NCBI GenBank assembly: GCA_032718865.1
Contig: JALUTQ010000041.1
Coordinates: 868,001 to 932,000, forward strand
From: Tilletia caries
Lineage: Eukaryota > Basidiomycota > Exobasidiomycetes > Tilletiales > Tilletiaceae
Direction: 5' to 3'
Length of the DNA stretch: 64,000 nt
Made by a program: the position numbers and the translations under genes. The notes beneath the pieces are model-generated. The model ran no database searches. It was not told where the DNA came from and was given only the letters and a program-made list of their open reading frames with translations. Numbering within the stretch: position 1 is the stretch's first letter; each line of letters opens with the position of its first letter. Positions 1 to 12,242 of this stretch are shown one piece after another.

Positions 1-75
1 CGTGCAGATCGGCGACTGATCCATAGAAAATACACAGCGGATACACAAAAACAGGTTTGATACACAGGGGATCCA
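1..75. other. Flank left of the large MULE
   Basis: AT-rich sequence with repeated tacacag-like words lies before the putative 9-bp target duplication at 76-84. No gene is visible. Confidence 0.4.
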
Positions 76-84
76 TTTAAGTTT

Positions 85-113
85 GGGCGAACTTAATGGC
101 CGCCCTAGGGCGG
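85..113 (+). repeat. Left terminal inverted repeat of the large MULE
   Basis: These 29 bases are the exact reverse complement of 12243-12271. They include a ccgccctagggcgg core that is itself palindromic. The putative target duplication is immediately outside, at 76-84. Confidence 0.75.
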
Positions 114-2331
114 CTTTGAGCCTTTGGCCGCCCCCGGGCGGCCGCGTGTGAATTCTGTCATGAAACCCGCCCCTCCCATCTAGAAGACTCTGCGACAGGG
201 CGGGTTCTTCAGATTACGTAACGTTTCCGTTTTCGTTTCCGTTTCAGACTTGTCTCAGACCAGCACGGGCCACGGGCCACGTCCGCAGCCCGCAGCCCGC
301 AGCCCGGAAAGCCCACTCGGGTGACAGGATCCAGATTCCAGAATCAACTCCCAATCGGTTTGGAGACCCATTCAGCGCCCCTCAGTCCCATGCCTCTATG
401 TTCCGACTCATACAGTCGTGCAGCTGCTGCCTGATTTTCTCTCCGATTCCCTTTGGTCTCTAGTTTCTAGATCGTGCCTGTCACGCACTCGGCATGGCTC
501 AACTCCCAGTGACCAGATTGTAAGACTGACTGTCTGTACTTGACTGATGTATCGAAATGAACGTAGGTGGTGTTATTCCTAGGAAGATAACAACACAGTC
601 TCTGAAGAGGTGAGGGCCAAAGGGAAAAGAATGACCACCCGGTCACAACTCACAGCAGTGCCGGGTCTCAGCTAGAGTCTTGTTACAACATCCCCATCGA
701 CAAGCTCCGCGTCCGCGCGAGGCCTTAAGCTCCTTGCGATGCCTCATGCCGCCTGCAACGCATCCTCCCGCACCTGTCCGTCAGGTAGGATGATTGTGTC
801 CTTCTGACGCAACCGACGTAGTCCCAACTTCGTCCAAGCCCGCTTCTCAAAGCGGCGCTGAGCGGTGAGCCCACCGCAAGCCCGCAAGTTTCGTGTCTGC
901 CTGCCAAGGTGGCTCAGGACCGGCCCACTACTGCACCAGATAGTCGAACCGCACGCCATCGTCCAAGTCCCAAGAGGGTCGGTCGTCGACCCAAAAACCC
1001 TCTCACACGGGGGATCCGCCGTTCGACTCCCGTGGCTAAACCTCAGTCAGCGTCAACGACAGTCCGCCACCCCTTCTGGTTATTGATGACCGGTACTCGG
1101 TAAATACGCTGTACGCTTCCGCTTTGGCCTCAATACAATCTCTGTAACCACATTACAGTATTTACAGTATACACATATCGAACTGTTGTCCAATTTGACA
1201 TCTAACCAACGACGTCGCAACGACGCGACCTTAGCAGGTTACCCAAGAACATTTGGCGGCTTAGGGCTGTGCCTGTGCCACGGCCCGCAGAAAACAGATG
1301 AAGTGTGTAAGACCTGTATGATGTAATGATCCTGGTCTCGTCTCTTAACCCAGAAAGTAGAGAGTAGAGAGTAGAGCTTGTCCAGAGATCGGAGTAAGAA
1401 GTCGTAAGACAGAAACGGTGGTTGTTGACGGTTATGCATTATACATTGATTTGCATTCCGCATTCGGCGTTTCACATTGCAGAGTGAAGACAGAAAAGAT
1501 TCACATCTGAAATTGGCGAACCAAACAGTGTGGGATGCGAGCAGGTGGATGCGGACGTTGAAACTTGGAGCATCATCAGTCATCACTTCCGATGGCAATT
1601 GGCAACTCAGACTCGAATCATGTTTCTGAATCTGTGCTTGGGTATCGGCTATGGAGTATCGGCTTCTGGAGACTGGAAGCAATCCATAGCGCTCTAGTGC
1701 CTCCCCCACAAATCAATACGCAGCAGAAAAAATCGAGACCCGAGCAAATAGCAAACCTTATAGTGTTACCGCCCAGCCCGGTAGTCAACGCCCAGCGGCG
1801 GTAATCGTTATTCGTTAACTCGTCCGGCATTCGTCTTTGAGCGTTATGCAGACTGCAGTATACAATCAGTTCACAGCTATCAAGGACTTCAATTGCGCGG
1901 TCAGAGATCAACGTTAACCAATCGCGATTAGTATTGGCCGTGGAGGCTGGAGCCCATTGAAGCACCGAAGTCCGAATAATGAGTGGTCAGCCATGAGCCA
2001 AGAGTGCGAGTGTTCCGTTGCGCTAAGCATGCACGATAAGCCTGGTATTACTCCACCTATTGGCTATTGTCTGAGTGTTACACTTCTGGTGCGTTGAGCG
2101 TTGAGACATCAGGAGTCAATAAGGCTCAGGGCTGAGGGCTCAGCGCTCAGCTACAGTTCAGGCGCGTAGGCTCCAGGTAAAGTGCCTGAGCTCTATGATA
2201 CGACAGGTTAGAGACCGCGATAGTGTCCCGGTTCAAAAGTTTGGTGGTCTCTTGAATCCTGATGTAGAATTTTCCGTACCCCTGGGCATAACTGTCTTCC
2301 CCACATCTTTTTATCACCTTCCTCCTGGGTC
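114..2331. other. Sub-terminal, apparently non-coding part of the large MULE
   Basis: Short tandem runs occur here, for example cgtttccgt-type repeats at about 219-246 and cagcccg repeats at about 285-306. Open frames are short and resemble nothing I recognise. It probably holds sub-terminal repeats and the promoter of the 2332 gene. Confidence 0.4.
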
Positions 2332-5300
2332 ATGGACGTCCTCGGTGCCTCCGAACCCTTCACAGCAACCTGGTTCGACGCGCTCACCACACTCGAGTTC
2401 AAGCGCGCGGTCCTTCCAAGCTGGTCGTACTCTAGCGCATACGGGATCGTGTGGCTCGATGAGGCCTCGCTTTCTCCTACCGATTCCGGGGCAGACACTG
2501 TGATTCATGGTCGCGATGAGTTCCCTCCAGAGCGCCAGCTTCGAGAGCTCCACGAGCACAGTCTCGCTCATCGAGCCGCCGGGCGCGACATATCAGCACT
2601 GAGTTTCTTTCTCGGCGGAAAGACGAAATTTTGGACACTGGAGAAGGTGGGTAGTCATGACATGTTCTGCTTCCGATGTTGTTTCACTATCTCCACGCTC
2701 ATGCGAGCTCCTACGCCTGAGGGCCTGAAACGCATTGAGCTTTTTGTTCCATGCAATCTGCACTATAGCTGACCCCTTCCATCATCCTTTGAATTCTTTT
2801 TACGCATCGCATACGTCATAGCTCGATGCGGTTCGATCCTACGCGTGCTTGAAGGATCGCATTGAACGAGGCCGACACTTCCTCGACCTTCTGCACCTTC
2901 ACCATGCCATTGGCGCCATCGAAGAGGACGAGGTACAGTATATTCACCATCAGCCCTTGTTTATCTGTCGCGGAGGCGACTTCAGTCTTTCCTACGGCGA
3001 TCTCGGAGTCCTTGCTGGGGAAAAGTGGCTCAGCAACCAAGTCATTGACTTTCACATCTTCTCTGTCCTCCAATTTTCTGCACCTGGAACGGTGATCTTG
3101 GACGCTGGCTTTAGTACAGTGCTACGAGGCGCCTATGACAACCAAATAACAGAGTCGACGGCAACAGCAAAACGACCATATGGCCACGTTCTCACCTCTG
3201 CCGCTTCTCAAGGCATTCGCCTTGTCGGGTTCGCCCACTATACACCATCGCACTGGGAGTCTGTTCTTCTCGACCTGCCTGCTTCCACGATCTCCTACGG
3301 CTGCTCATTGGGATATTCCATGCCTACTGATCTGCAAAGCGCCTTGGAATGGTGGCTTGGTGGTGCTTCTTTGCAGCAAGGCAGTCTTCTCGATGCTCCC
3401 TATCAAGGTGCCACCTCCGGCTCTTGTGGTGTTGTCGCTGTCAACACTCTCCTCCGCGGTGTGCAACTTGCTCAAGGTCTGGAACCCTGCGATCCATGGA
3501 CCCAGGAGACTGCTGCAGCCCACAGGAGCATGTGGTTTTTGGGAGCGCTGAAGGTGCTTTCTAATCTTCCCATGGTACGTACAATGCAGCACATCCAGTT
3601 ACCCAGAACGTTTTTCCGGTTCAGTGTGTTCAGTGTTGCTACTTGCTAATATATAATACCCTCCGCCTCTTTCATCCTATGGATTTCAGCACACCCCGGC
3701 CGCTGCATCCGACATTGTGATGGCAAAAACTCCCCCTGTTCCTGCTTGGCGTCCATCCGAGCCAACTGCTGCCCCTTCGTCTCCCAACTCCTCTGTGAGT
3801 TGATAGGTGTCGGCTGTCGCGATGTGCCCAGGCCCCACTCTCCTGTGCCACTGGAATCTGGATTATTGATGATTGCAAATTAAATGTTCATTTCCGTAGC
3901 TTCCCGACCTACGATCGCCTACGTATGCTGCCCGAAGAGCTCGTCCCGACCGTTCCATCACCCCTCATTCGGCAAAGAACGTCCCAAACCAATCTCCGAC
4001 ATCGACGATCAGCTCTACCACTGAGTTCTCCATCACATCGTCGCCCATCGCTTCTGCACCCAAAGAACAGCATAAGTCCAAACACCCCTCCCCATCAAGA
4101 GCCAGTCGCACTCCGATAAAAAAGCTTCTCCTGGCTTCTTTTGAAGATATGGAGGAAGCTGTTCAAGCTTGTGTCAAATTTGCGAAGGCTGACGGGTTTA
4201 CATTACACCGAGACTCGAGCAGGAAAAAATCTGTGGGAGGTCAGCAGGTGACGTTCACCAAGCGTCTGCGGTGTGCCTCGTGGGATGGTGCCCGCCTTCG
4301 GCTGGATAGCGAAGTTGATCCCGCAAATCAACGTTCGTCGTCCAAGCCCGTCGAGAAAGCCGACTGCAAAACCAGCCGTTGCAAGGCACGAATGAACATT
4401 CGATTGAGCGCAGCCAAGAATAACTGGAACGTATCCAGTATCGACTGGAACCACAACCACGCCCCGCATTTCGATCCCTCTACCACCGATCCAGACGCAA
4501 ACAAGACTACAGAAGCTGAAAGGACCATTGTTGCAGCACTTGCTTCAGGTTCAGCTCGACTCGATCGTGCCGCCATCCGAGATGTTCTTCGCTCTGTTGT
4601 TCCTGGCAGCAAGATGACCACGATACAAATCACGAACGTTGTGACTGCGGAGAGGAAGAAGCGACGAGAGACGCTCAATACATATGGAGGTGATGTTGCA
4701 TCCCTTCTCTCCTGGTTGGCGAAGGAAAAGGTCAAAGATGCCCGCTTCACTTACTCCTTCCACTGTCATCCTCAGACCGGAGCCTTACAGCGTCTCTTCA
4801 TGAGCTCACCTGTCATGATTGATGCGCTAGGTCAATTCGGCGACGTTCTCATCGCCGACGTTGCTCAAGGGAGGAACGTCTACAACATGCCCCTCAATGT
4901 CTTCTCCGTCATCGACGGATGCGGAAAGACTCGGAACATAGGCTACGCGGTTCAAGATCGAGAGGATCATGCCTCGCACGCTTGGGTCCTACACGCGTTA
5001 CTTCGAACCACAGGAAAGAAACCCAGCGTCATTATCTCAGATCAAGATGCCGCCTTCATCAGTGCCGTCCGCGAAGTGCTACCAACCTCACACCATGTCC
5101 TCTGCCTATACCACTTGTGGCAAAACATCGTAAAACAACTAAAGGGGAAGCTGCGGGGTCAATGGGTCAGTTTTGCTCAGTCGTTTTTGGCGGGTGTACA
5201 AGGCACCGAGCCCCAACGCCTTCGAAGCAAGGTGGAGGGATCTCCTAGAATCCTACCCCCGAGCCCGAACCTACCTCGAGACCTACCAGTACAAGAATCG

Positions 5301-7184
5301 ACGCAGCTGGGCCGCTGCATGGGTACGCACAAGATTCACGGCCGATACCAGAACCACAGGAAGGGTGGAGTCGGAAAACGGCCTCAGCAAGTTGCTATCC
5401 GACAGGAAATCAACCCTCTCAGACCTCTTCTCTCGACTTCTCCTTCGCGCTGAAGACCAGATGGCGAAGAGCATCAAAGTTAGCGCAGTGAGTTGTGACT
5501 TGTCGACTGCTGTCCGGTTTTGATTGTGGTGCTGTAGACGCTGGTGTAACTTACAACTGAGCTTTGCAATTCTTGATCTAGTATCTTCACAAAAAACCAA
5601 CACCCACTGAGGTGCTCTTTCAGGTTGTCATCGACACTTGCCGTGACCAGTGCCACGTATGGGCGGTCCGCCGCATCGTCGGCGAGATGGAGGAAGGCGT
5701 GATGTACTCAGCAGTTGCGGTATCGGTGAGATCCACAGGCCCGTATGCTTCATGTGCAAACAGCGACAGCTAATACAGCTACTAAACCTCCTCTCACAGA
5801 TGCCACCCGTCCCTGTGTCAGTGCCAAACATCCCTGCATCAGCACCCAACCAGACAAGCGCGTTTGCTTCCGGCCCAGGACATCCACAGCAGCATGATGA
5901 GCACATGGACGACGAGGAGGAGAACGTAGGGGATGAAGTGAATGGGAAAGAGGAGGAGGAGGAGGAGGTAGGCTACAATCCCACCCAAGATCTGGAAGAT
6001 GACCTACTAGCAGAAGCGCACGAGAACGGTGAAGAAGGTACAATTGAAGAGGAGAACACCACCACAGGCATACCGGTGAGCAAGATCATCTGCTGTGGTG
6101 TGCTGTGGGGCGAGGGGAAGTTGAGGTTGCTGACCGGTCTAAAATTACGTTTTGTTTCGTCACCGCAGGTTGATATTGACGGTGTGGAGCTCGATGGCGG
6201 GTACCTCGTCGAGCTTGTGACAAGCTCTGGCCATGAGGTTGTGCGCGCATATCGAGTGACGCATTTCAAAGCGACGAACCCGCGGATCGTTCTTGTCACG
6301 AAGGACGGGTTACAATTTTGCACTTGTTCAGAGTCGACAGCTTCGGGCGTGCCTTGCCGTCACTCATGGGCCACCATTGCTCGCGGTGAATGGTTTCACA
6401 TGGCCGACGTCAATGCTCGGTGAGTATATATCACATATACGAGCCCCTTTTGGTTACGGGGATGTTGCACTTATCCTCCAGTCTTTATTCCTGTTCCTTC
6501 ATTCTTCAGCTGGCTGCGGAAAGGCCATTCTCCGATGGATCCCGTGCAAGTTAATACCTCCCAATTCGAGATTCCTGAGCCGGTCTTGGCCCACAATGGT
6601 TCCTGTCGAACAGGTCTCGATACCGCCGCCGATGCCCTCAGTCCGGCACCCGACGCAACCCTCCCGCACGCCCAAGTTTATCATCAAGCTCTCACTATCA
6701 TGCGTCCGGTGATGAACTCCATAACAACCCCCGCAGGTCTTCGTCAGTTCGAGCAAATGGTTGATGAGTTCATGTGAGGTTTTTGAGCGCAATTCTCCTG
6801 TGCACCTTGCTTGGGCTGATTCTGACCGTACGCATGCAAATATCTGACCGCAGTGCAAAAACAGAGCGTCAGCAGGCTTCACCACCGGTACGAGACCCTG
6901 CAGAGCTCAAAACCAAAGGGCGGCCGAAGAAGGCTAGGTTCAAGTCCGCCCACGAACGTAAAGGAAGACGTCCAAGCCCAACCAAGGCGTCCACATCTGC
7001 CCAAGTCAACAAAGGTAAAGGCGTAGGAAAGAGTACCGAAGCAGTCACGACGACAGCACCGGCGTCCCATCAACCAGCACAAGCGGTGCAAGGTTCCGCT
7101 CCTATCCATTCACTTCCCCTTCCCTCCCAGACTCAATCAAGGAAAAGAGCAAGACCGCAATCCCCATCCAGTGCGCCACGATGA
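2332..7184 (+). CDS. Ulp1-type protease fused to MULE transposase (one frameshift)
   Basis: A nine-exon model fits: 2332-2646, 2822-3574, 3690-3794, 3900-5487, 5582-5725, 5800-6075, 6169-6419, 6510-6773, 6854-7184, about 1340 residues. Exon 2 encodes a Ulp1/C48-like domain: LAGEKWLSNQVIDFHI, catalytic His in SHWESVLLDLP, then Gln and Cys in YQGATSGSCGVVAVN. The usual catalytic Asp site reads YGCSLG. A Ser/Lys-rich linker in exon 4 leads without a stop into a FAR1/WRKY-GCM-like Cys/His domain (ending DWNHNHAPHF), then the MULE catalytic core (IADVA, ISDQDAAF, CLYHLWQN, RVESENG). Exon 6 is acidic. Exon 7 has a SWIM finger, CTCSESTASGVPCRH, and exon 9 has the family tail DPAELKTKGRPKKAR. The frame is lost at the T run 5184-5188, where removing one T restores the FWRVYKAPS block. 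The enzyme would cut and paste the element; the protease's role in such elements is not known to me. Confidence 0.85.
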
Positions 7185-9651
7185 GCTGTCGCTCTTCCAT
7201 TCGACCGAGGTGGATGTGGCTACAATTCCTCCTGCTGTCACACTCAACCCTTTCTCCTAATATTCTACCCGCTTATGTTCCCTTACAATCCTCATTTTCT
7301 CTGCCTGCCCCTCCTCCTTCCCATTCTCTGCCCACGCTGCCCCAGCATCCGCCAACCTGTCCTTTGCCAACGCCCAGATCGCACAGCTTACCGGTGAATG
7401 CGTCTGTATCGATCACCGGAAGAACATTGCTCGGCACGACAGCAGACTGCTACTGACTCATCTTCCCTTCCCCGTGTCCTGACTTCCAGTTGTTGATACA
7501 GCGCTGACTACGTCTTGGAGGTACCTGACCTCATCTAAAACCTTTCCGCGCAGAAGTCAGAACGGGGACTCATGCTCGAGACGGAAGGAAACAAACGTAC
7601 ACTGTGCATGCCCGGACCTGGCTGCGAGGGCGATCAGTGGCGTGTGTGCTGGCTCTTTCTTTTTCTCGTTTCAGGATGGCTCTCCCTGGTATGGTTTCGA
7701 CTCATATCCTCGGCATCCTCTCAATGAACGAGCCTTCAGATGCGGCTGCCTGCAGATACAGCTGGAGGCGGGCGGCATTTTCTCCTCCCTTTTCTTCACC
7801 CGTCTTTGCTTTGAGTATATGCTGACGCTTTTACCTGTTCGCAGACAGCACTTCAGTTGGAGGACACGGATCTGTGCTCTGTTAAGAAGCATGGTAACCG
7901 TGGAATGCCATCCTTTCTTTTTCTGTGCGCAGTACAGGTCAGGCCAACTGCACTCTGGGCAGGGCCACTGGACCAGAAAGCTACGGCCTACGGGACTGAC
8001 CAGCTGACCTTTTCTCTTTACCTTTGTTCCCGGCAGCAACACCTCATACTCATCCTCCTGCGCTCTCTTACAGACCTCCACCCAGACATGCACTCTTGCA
8101 TTTCTTTCTGACATCTACTATCCTCCTTCTCCTCATGATGCACTTCACCCTTCCACTCGTCTTCGCGGCGCTCCTTCTTGCGCACCTTCGACCAAGGACG
8201 CGGCGTCGGCGGAGGGTGGCGAGCGCACCATCCAGTCGAGACGACGACGGCAACTGCGTACACTAGCCGGAGCGAGAAATATGCGAGCAGACGAGATGGG
8301 TTCGGGATGAACGAGATTGTTCTCGGGAACAAGTTGCAGCCTCTGCGGTCTGCTTGGAGGGATAGTTGATGGCAGCAGGCAGCCACATTGAAGTCATCAT
8401 TTCTCGGTCAGTCGGTCTAACCCGCTTCTGGCGGCCGATATGGTGGCTTTCCTTGCGCTTCGCGAGGATGCAAGGTATTGGGAACTGTGTATACATAGCA
8501 CCGTTTGGGAACACGCCTTCCACTACATATACCTGAAGCCTGGCTCTCTATTCTTATACCAGATCGCAACAAAGTATTATATCGTTCTTAACAAAGTTGT
8601 GCACTGTAAAGAGACCATGACATGAACCCAAGATACGAAGAAAAAAAAGTCGTGAAGCGTAAATGGGCCCGCCGCTGCAATTACTGGCGCACCCGTCGCT
8701 TCTTTCCTAACGAGATCATCCAAAACCCACTCCAAGTACGGCCTGCCGCCTGATTAATGGACATTCCATCTTTGATTGTTATCGTGGATGTCTGAAATCT
8801 GAATTGTTATGTTTTATGGTAGTATGTGCCGAAGAAACAATAGGCGAAGAGCGAAGAAAGAGTTGAGATGTTCGAGCTCCTGAAAACAGCAGCTGGAAGC
8901 TCGGACATGGGGACAGGGTGTTTATCTCACCGTCTATAGCCTACGGGACTGGAATGAAATTGTGCGAGTGTATCAGCATTGAAAGCATCATAGTCAGGAA
9001 CTCAGGAAGTAATGCAATCATACTCACCCCATCGAGCGGCCGCACGCTTTGCCCTTGCGCGAGAGTCAATCCGCTGAGGCTGGAGGTGTAAAGGTGCTGG
9101 AGAACAGATAAGGACGCAATAATAGTCAGTAATTCAAGGAACGACGGTGTGCGACGTGTGATGCGGTGAAGGGCGCAAAGGGGGCAAGGGGATACTCACC
9201 ATTCGCTGGCAATGCTGCATCCATCATCGCAACAGCAGTGGGGACCAACGCCGAGGCGGACGCGCCCAAGAACTGGGAGCCATCTGAGTCGCGAGCCGCT
9301 CCGGAGAATGGGCGAGGGAGGACGGAAGGAGAGACGCGACGCGCCAGAGAGAGAGACGGGCAAATTCTTGATGATATACGGGCTGTGATCTGTGATGCAA
9401 AAAGAAGGGAGAAGAGAAGTCAACAAGGGGAGAGGTGAGCAGACGGAGGAGGAAGAGGTGAGCAGACGGAGGAGGAAGAGATGAGCAGGCGGTAATGAAT
9501 TGTAATTTGGCGCGAAGATGAGAAGGAATAGAGGTTAGTCGTCGATATCAGGCCGGACGTTGGACGTGATTTGCGAGATAGGTGAATGGTGAATTGGTGA
9601 TGAGCCTGGAGTTACAACTCCGACGACTGCGAAACTGGTTTGGCCCTTGGA
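7185..9651. other. MULE interior without an assignable gene
   Basis: There are short open stretches on both strands but no family I can name. Between about 7550 and 8100 (+) several blocks separated by GT...AG signals read in a coding-like, Cys-containing way (for example LCMPGPGCEGDQW and RCGCLQIQLE), so a small spliced gene is possible. At 9436-9487 a 22-base unit built on gagcagacggaggaggaaga is repeated about 2.5 times. Confidence 0.3.
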
Positions 9652-9660
9652 GTATTGGGT

Positions 9661-9693
9661 GGGAACGGCTGCGGGCACAACCCTTAATAGCTA
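9661..9693 (+). repeat. Left TIR of nested MULE
   Basis: This is the exact 33-bp inverted partner of 11970-12002. The left copy of the 9-bp target duplication is at 9652-9660. Confidence 0.93.
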
Positions 9694-9837
9694 TGCGCAC
9701 AACTAATAGCTATGCGCACAACCCATGGCTATGCGCACAACCTTCTCACAGTCGCAACGCGCACCTCTGTCTGCGCGTCTTGTACTGTCTGTAATACACA
9801 CACCTACCTTTCCTCTCGACTTCTTCGCAAATCGAAT

Positions 9838-11670
9838 ATGCCGCTACAGCCCCCTCCTGAAGCTGCATTTGACACCAAGAGCTCGGCCATCGCGTACGCC
9901 CAGATCTGGGGTGGAGCGGAAGGCTATGCTGTGGTCACCACTTCGTCTGCCAAGGGAGGCCGATACGTCTACTTGGGCTGCGACAAGGGAGGGAAATACA
10001 AGAACTGCCGTGGTCTTAACGAAGAAAATCGCCAGCGCAAGTCTGCAACGTCAAAGGTCGGCTGCTTCTTCAAGCTACGCCTGAAGAATGAGAACGATGG
10101 CCTCTGGCACCTAGTTGTCGTCAACGCACATCACAATGATCATGAGGCATCTACCAATATCATTGCTCATCCTATTCTGCGTCGACTGGACGCCGTGGCA
10201 AAAGGAATACGTGCTCGAGCTTTCGCAACACAACACTCGCCCTGCCCAAATCGTTGCTCTGTTGGCTCAGCGTGAAGAACCCATCGTGGTGCGGCCTAAA
10301 GACGTCAGCAATTTTATTCAGCAGCATCGCAGGGAGCACCTTGGCGGGCGTGCTCCTGCTGAGGCTCTAATGGAATGGCTCAAGGAGAAGAACTGGCCGC
10401 ATCGTGCTCAATTTCATTTCGTCGATGCACACACGCAGCGGCCCGGCGGTCTCATCTTCGCCCACCCGCGGTGTCTCGAGCTCCTTGCCAGGTTCTACAC
10501 AGTTCTCATAATCGACGCGACGTACAGCACGAATCAGCACAAAATGCCATTGCTTCATTTCGTCGGATTGACGAGCAGCAACAGAACTTTTACGGCTGCC
10601 TTGGGATTCCTTGAAGATGAAACAACTGCAACCTACCAATGGGCGTTGGAAACTGTGCATCAGCTCGTTCCTAGCTGGAAACCGGACGTGGTGGTTACGG
10701 ACCACGATGCGGCCTTGACATCCGCAATTTCATCTCATCTTCCCACCTCGGTCGCGCACATCCTCTGTCAGTGGCATGTTCGGCAAAACGTGGAGAAGTT
10801 TGCCCGCTCGCGTCTGCAAAATGAAGACGAATACCAATCCCTCCTGTCCGACTTTGACGAGCTCAAGATGTCCCGGACTTGTGAGGAGCTTGTCGCCTCA
10901 TTTCAGCAGTTTACGGAACAGTGGTCGCATCAGCCAGACTTGGTCACGTATGTGGATGGGAAGCTGACCCACGAACACTTGTGGGTCAATGTATACATCG
11001 ACCGCCATCCGCATATGGGAACCAGGACCACTTCTCGCGCGGAGGGCGGTCACGCGACGCTGAAGGCGTTCTTGCACTCGAGGCAGGGCAATCTTCAGAC
11101 CGTATCCCTGGCGATGGCAAACCACTTTACGACGCAGCACATTCAAATCGAGTCAGACCTTCAGGCGGATCGTAGCAAAGTGGCCTTGAATATTCTGGGT
11201 GATCCCTTTTTTTCATTCAGCTAGTCCGGAATGTGTCGCGGTATGCTTTGGACCTCATAAAGAAACAAGACGAGATGAGCCGCAGACCCAACGCCGCGCT
11301 CGAATGCAACTGTGTCATCCGGGCGACGCTCGGCCTGCCCTGCATGCACAACCTCGCCTCATTTCGGTCAGCAGGCAGGCCTATCCCGCTGGAAAGCGTT
11401 CATCCTCAATGGCGAACCGCAGCAGGATTGACCGGAGAGCGAACTCCCAGAGTCCTCGACCCTCTCAGGCCTCGCAATCAAACCCAGCCATCAACGGGTC
11501 AGTTGGCAACGGGTCGTTTGCGCACAGCCAACGAGGCGGCTAATGTCGCACATCGTCAATCAGTCAGGCGATGTCGCAACTGCCATCAGCCGGGTCATAC
11601 TTCCAACCGATGCCCTCAACCCTGTGGACGCTGCGGCGGTGCTCATTCGGTCGGCCAATGCCTCCAGTAA
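9838..11670 (+). CDS. MULE transposase with SWIM and CCHC zinc knuckles (frameshifted)
   Basis: The ATG at 9838 opens a FAR1-like N-terminal domain (GCDKGGKYKN, HNDHEAS). The MULE catalytic core follows: IDATYSTNQHKMP, VVTDHDAAL, CQWHVRQN and TSRAEGGHATLK, which supply the Asp, Asp and Glu positions. A SWIM finger (CNCVIRATLGLPCMH) comes near the end, then two zinc knuckles, CRNCHQPGHTSNRC and CGRCGGAHSVGQC. The frame changes twice at homopolymers. One is an extra A in aaaa near 10198-10201, separating DAVAK from EYVLELS. The other is a missing T in the T run near 11208-11214, separating GDPFF from LVRNVSRYAL. The gene therefore looks recently inactivated, or the assembly has homopolymer errors. 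It fills its element and lies on the same strand as the host element's gene. Confidence 0.88.
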
Positions 11671-11969
11671 ACATCATATTCTCATTTTCCCCATTCTCTC
11701 AGTCTCTCTCGGGCCTCGGCTTTCCGTCTCTCACAAATAACAAATGAATCATTCTCTCTCTGGCAACCTCATTTTGGTGCATGCAGTGATGAAAGTTGTT
11801 TAGACTGAGCAATGAGGGCATGCGGTATTACGGCCCAGATGAGTGGGTGAGTGACTGTGAGAAGGTTGTGCGCATAGCTATTAGTTGTTTTAGGACCCTT
11901 CTAGCATAGAGTCTTCAGACCCTCCCAGCGTCCAAATCCTCCCCATACCATTTGAAAACATTGGCGGTG

Positions 11970-12002
11970 TAGCTATTAAGGGTTGTGCCCGCAGCCGTTC
12001 CC
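11970..12002 (-). repeat. Right TIR of nested MULE
   Basis: This is the exact 33-bp inverted partner of 9661-9693. The right copy of the 9-bp target duplication is at 12003-12011. Confidence 0.93.
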
Positions 12003-12242
12003 GTATTGGGTCTGCTACCGGTGCAGATATCGGTCTCGGATACCAGAGTTTATCATCAGACTGACTAGTGAGTAGCGACTGAGACGCGCATAAACTTTCG
12101 GCTTGGGGTTTGTGTCAGTTGTGAGACGTGAAGAAATCGACTTTAAGCTTCCGTTATTGGAAGGGGCGGGTCGAACATCGTGAATTCAGCTTTCTTACAG
12201 GGGGCGGGTTTCTGCGCGCGGCCGCCCCCAGAGGCGGGTGAC

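Larger units (their letters stand above)
9661..12002 (+). mobile_element. Nested 2.34-kb Mutator-like element
   Basis: A 33-bp perfect terminal inverted repeat runs 9661-9693 against 11970-12002, starting gggaacggct. The element is flanked by an exact 9-bp direct repeat, gtattgggt, at 9652-9660 and 12003-12011. Sub-terminal copies of tatgcgcacaac occur at 9692-9703 and 9711-9722 with a near copy at 9731-9742. A matching inverted block lies at about 11864-11887. One transposase gene fills the interior. The perfect ends and TSD suggest a fairly recent insertion into the larger MULE, although the transposase frame is broken. Confidence 0.93.

Noticed and set aside
1000..1045. tRNA-like T-arm word (gttcgactc) followed by cccgtgg
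   Set aside because: The flanking bases do not form a T stem, and no anticodon or acceptor stem can be folded around it.
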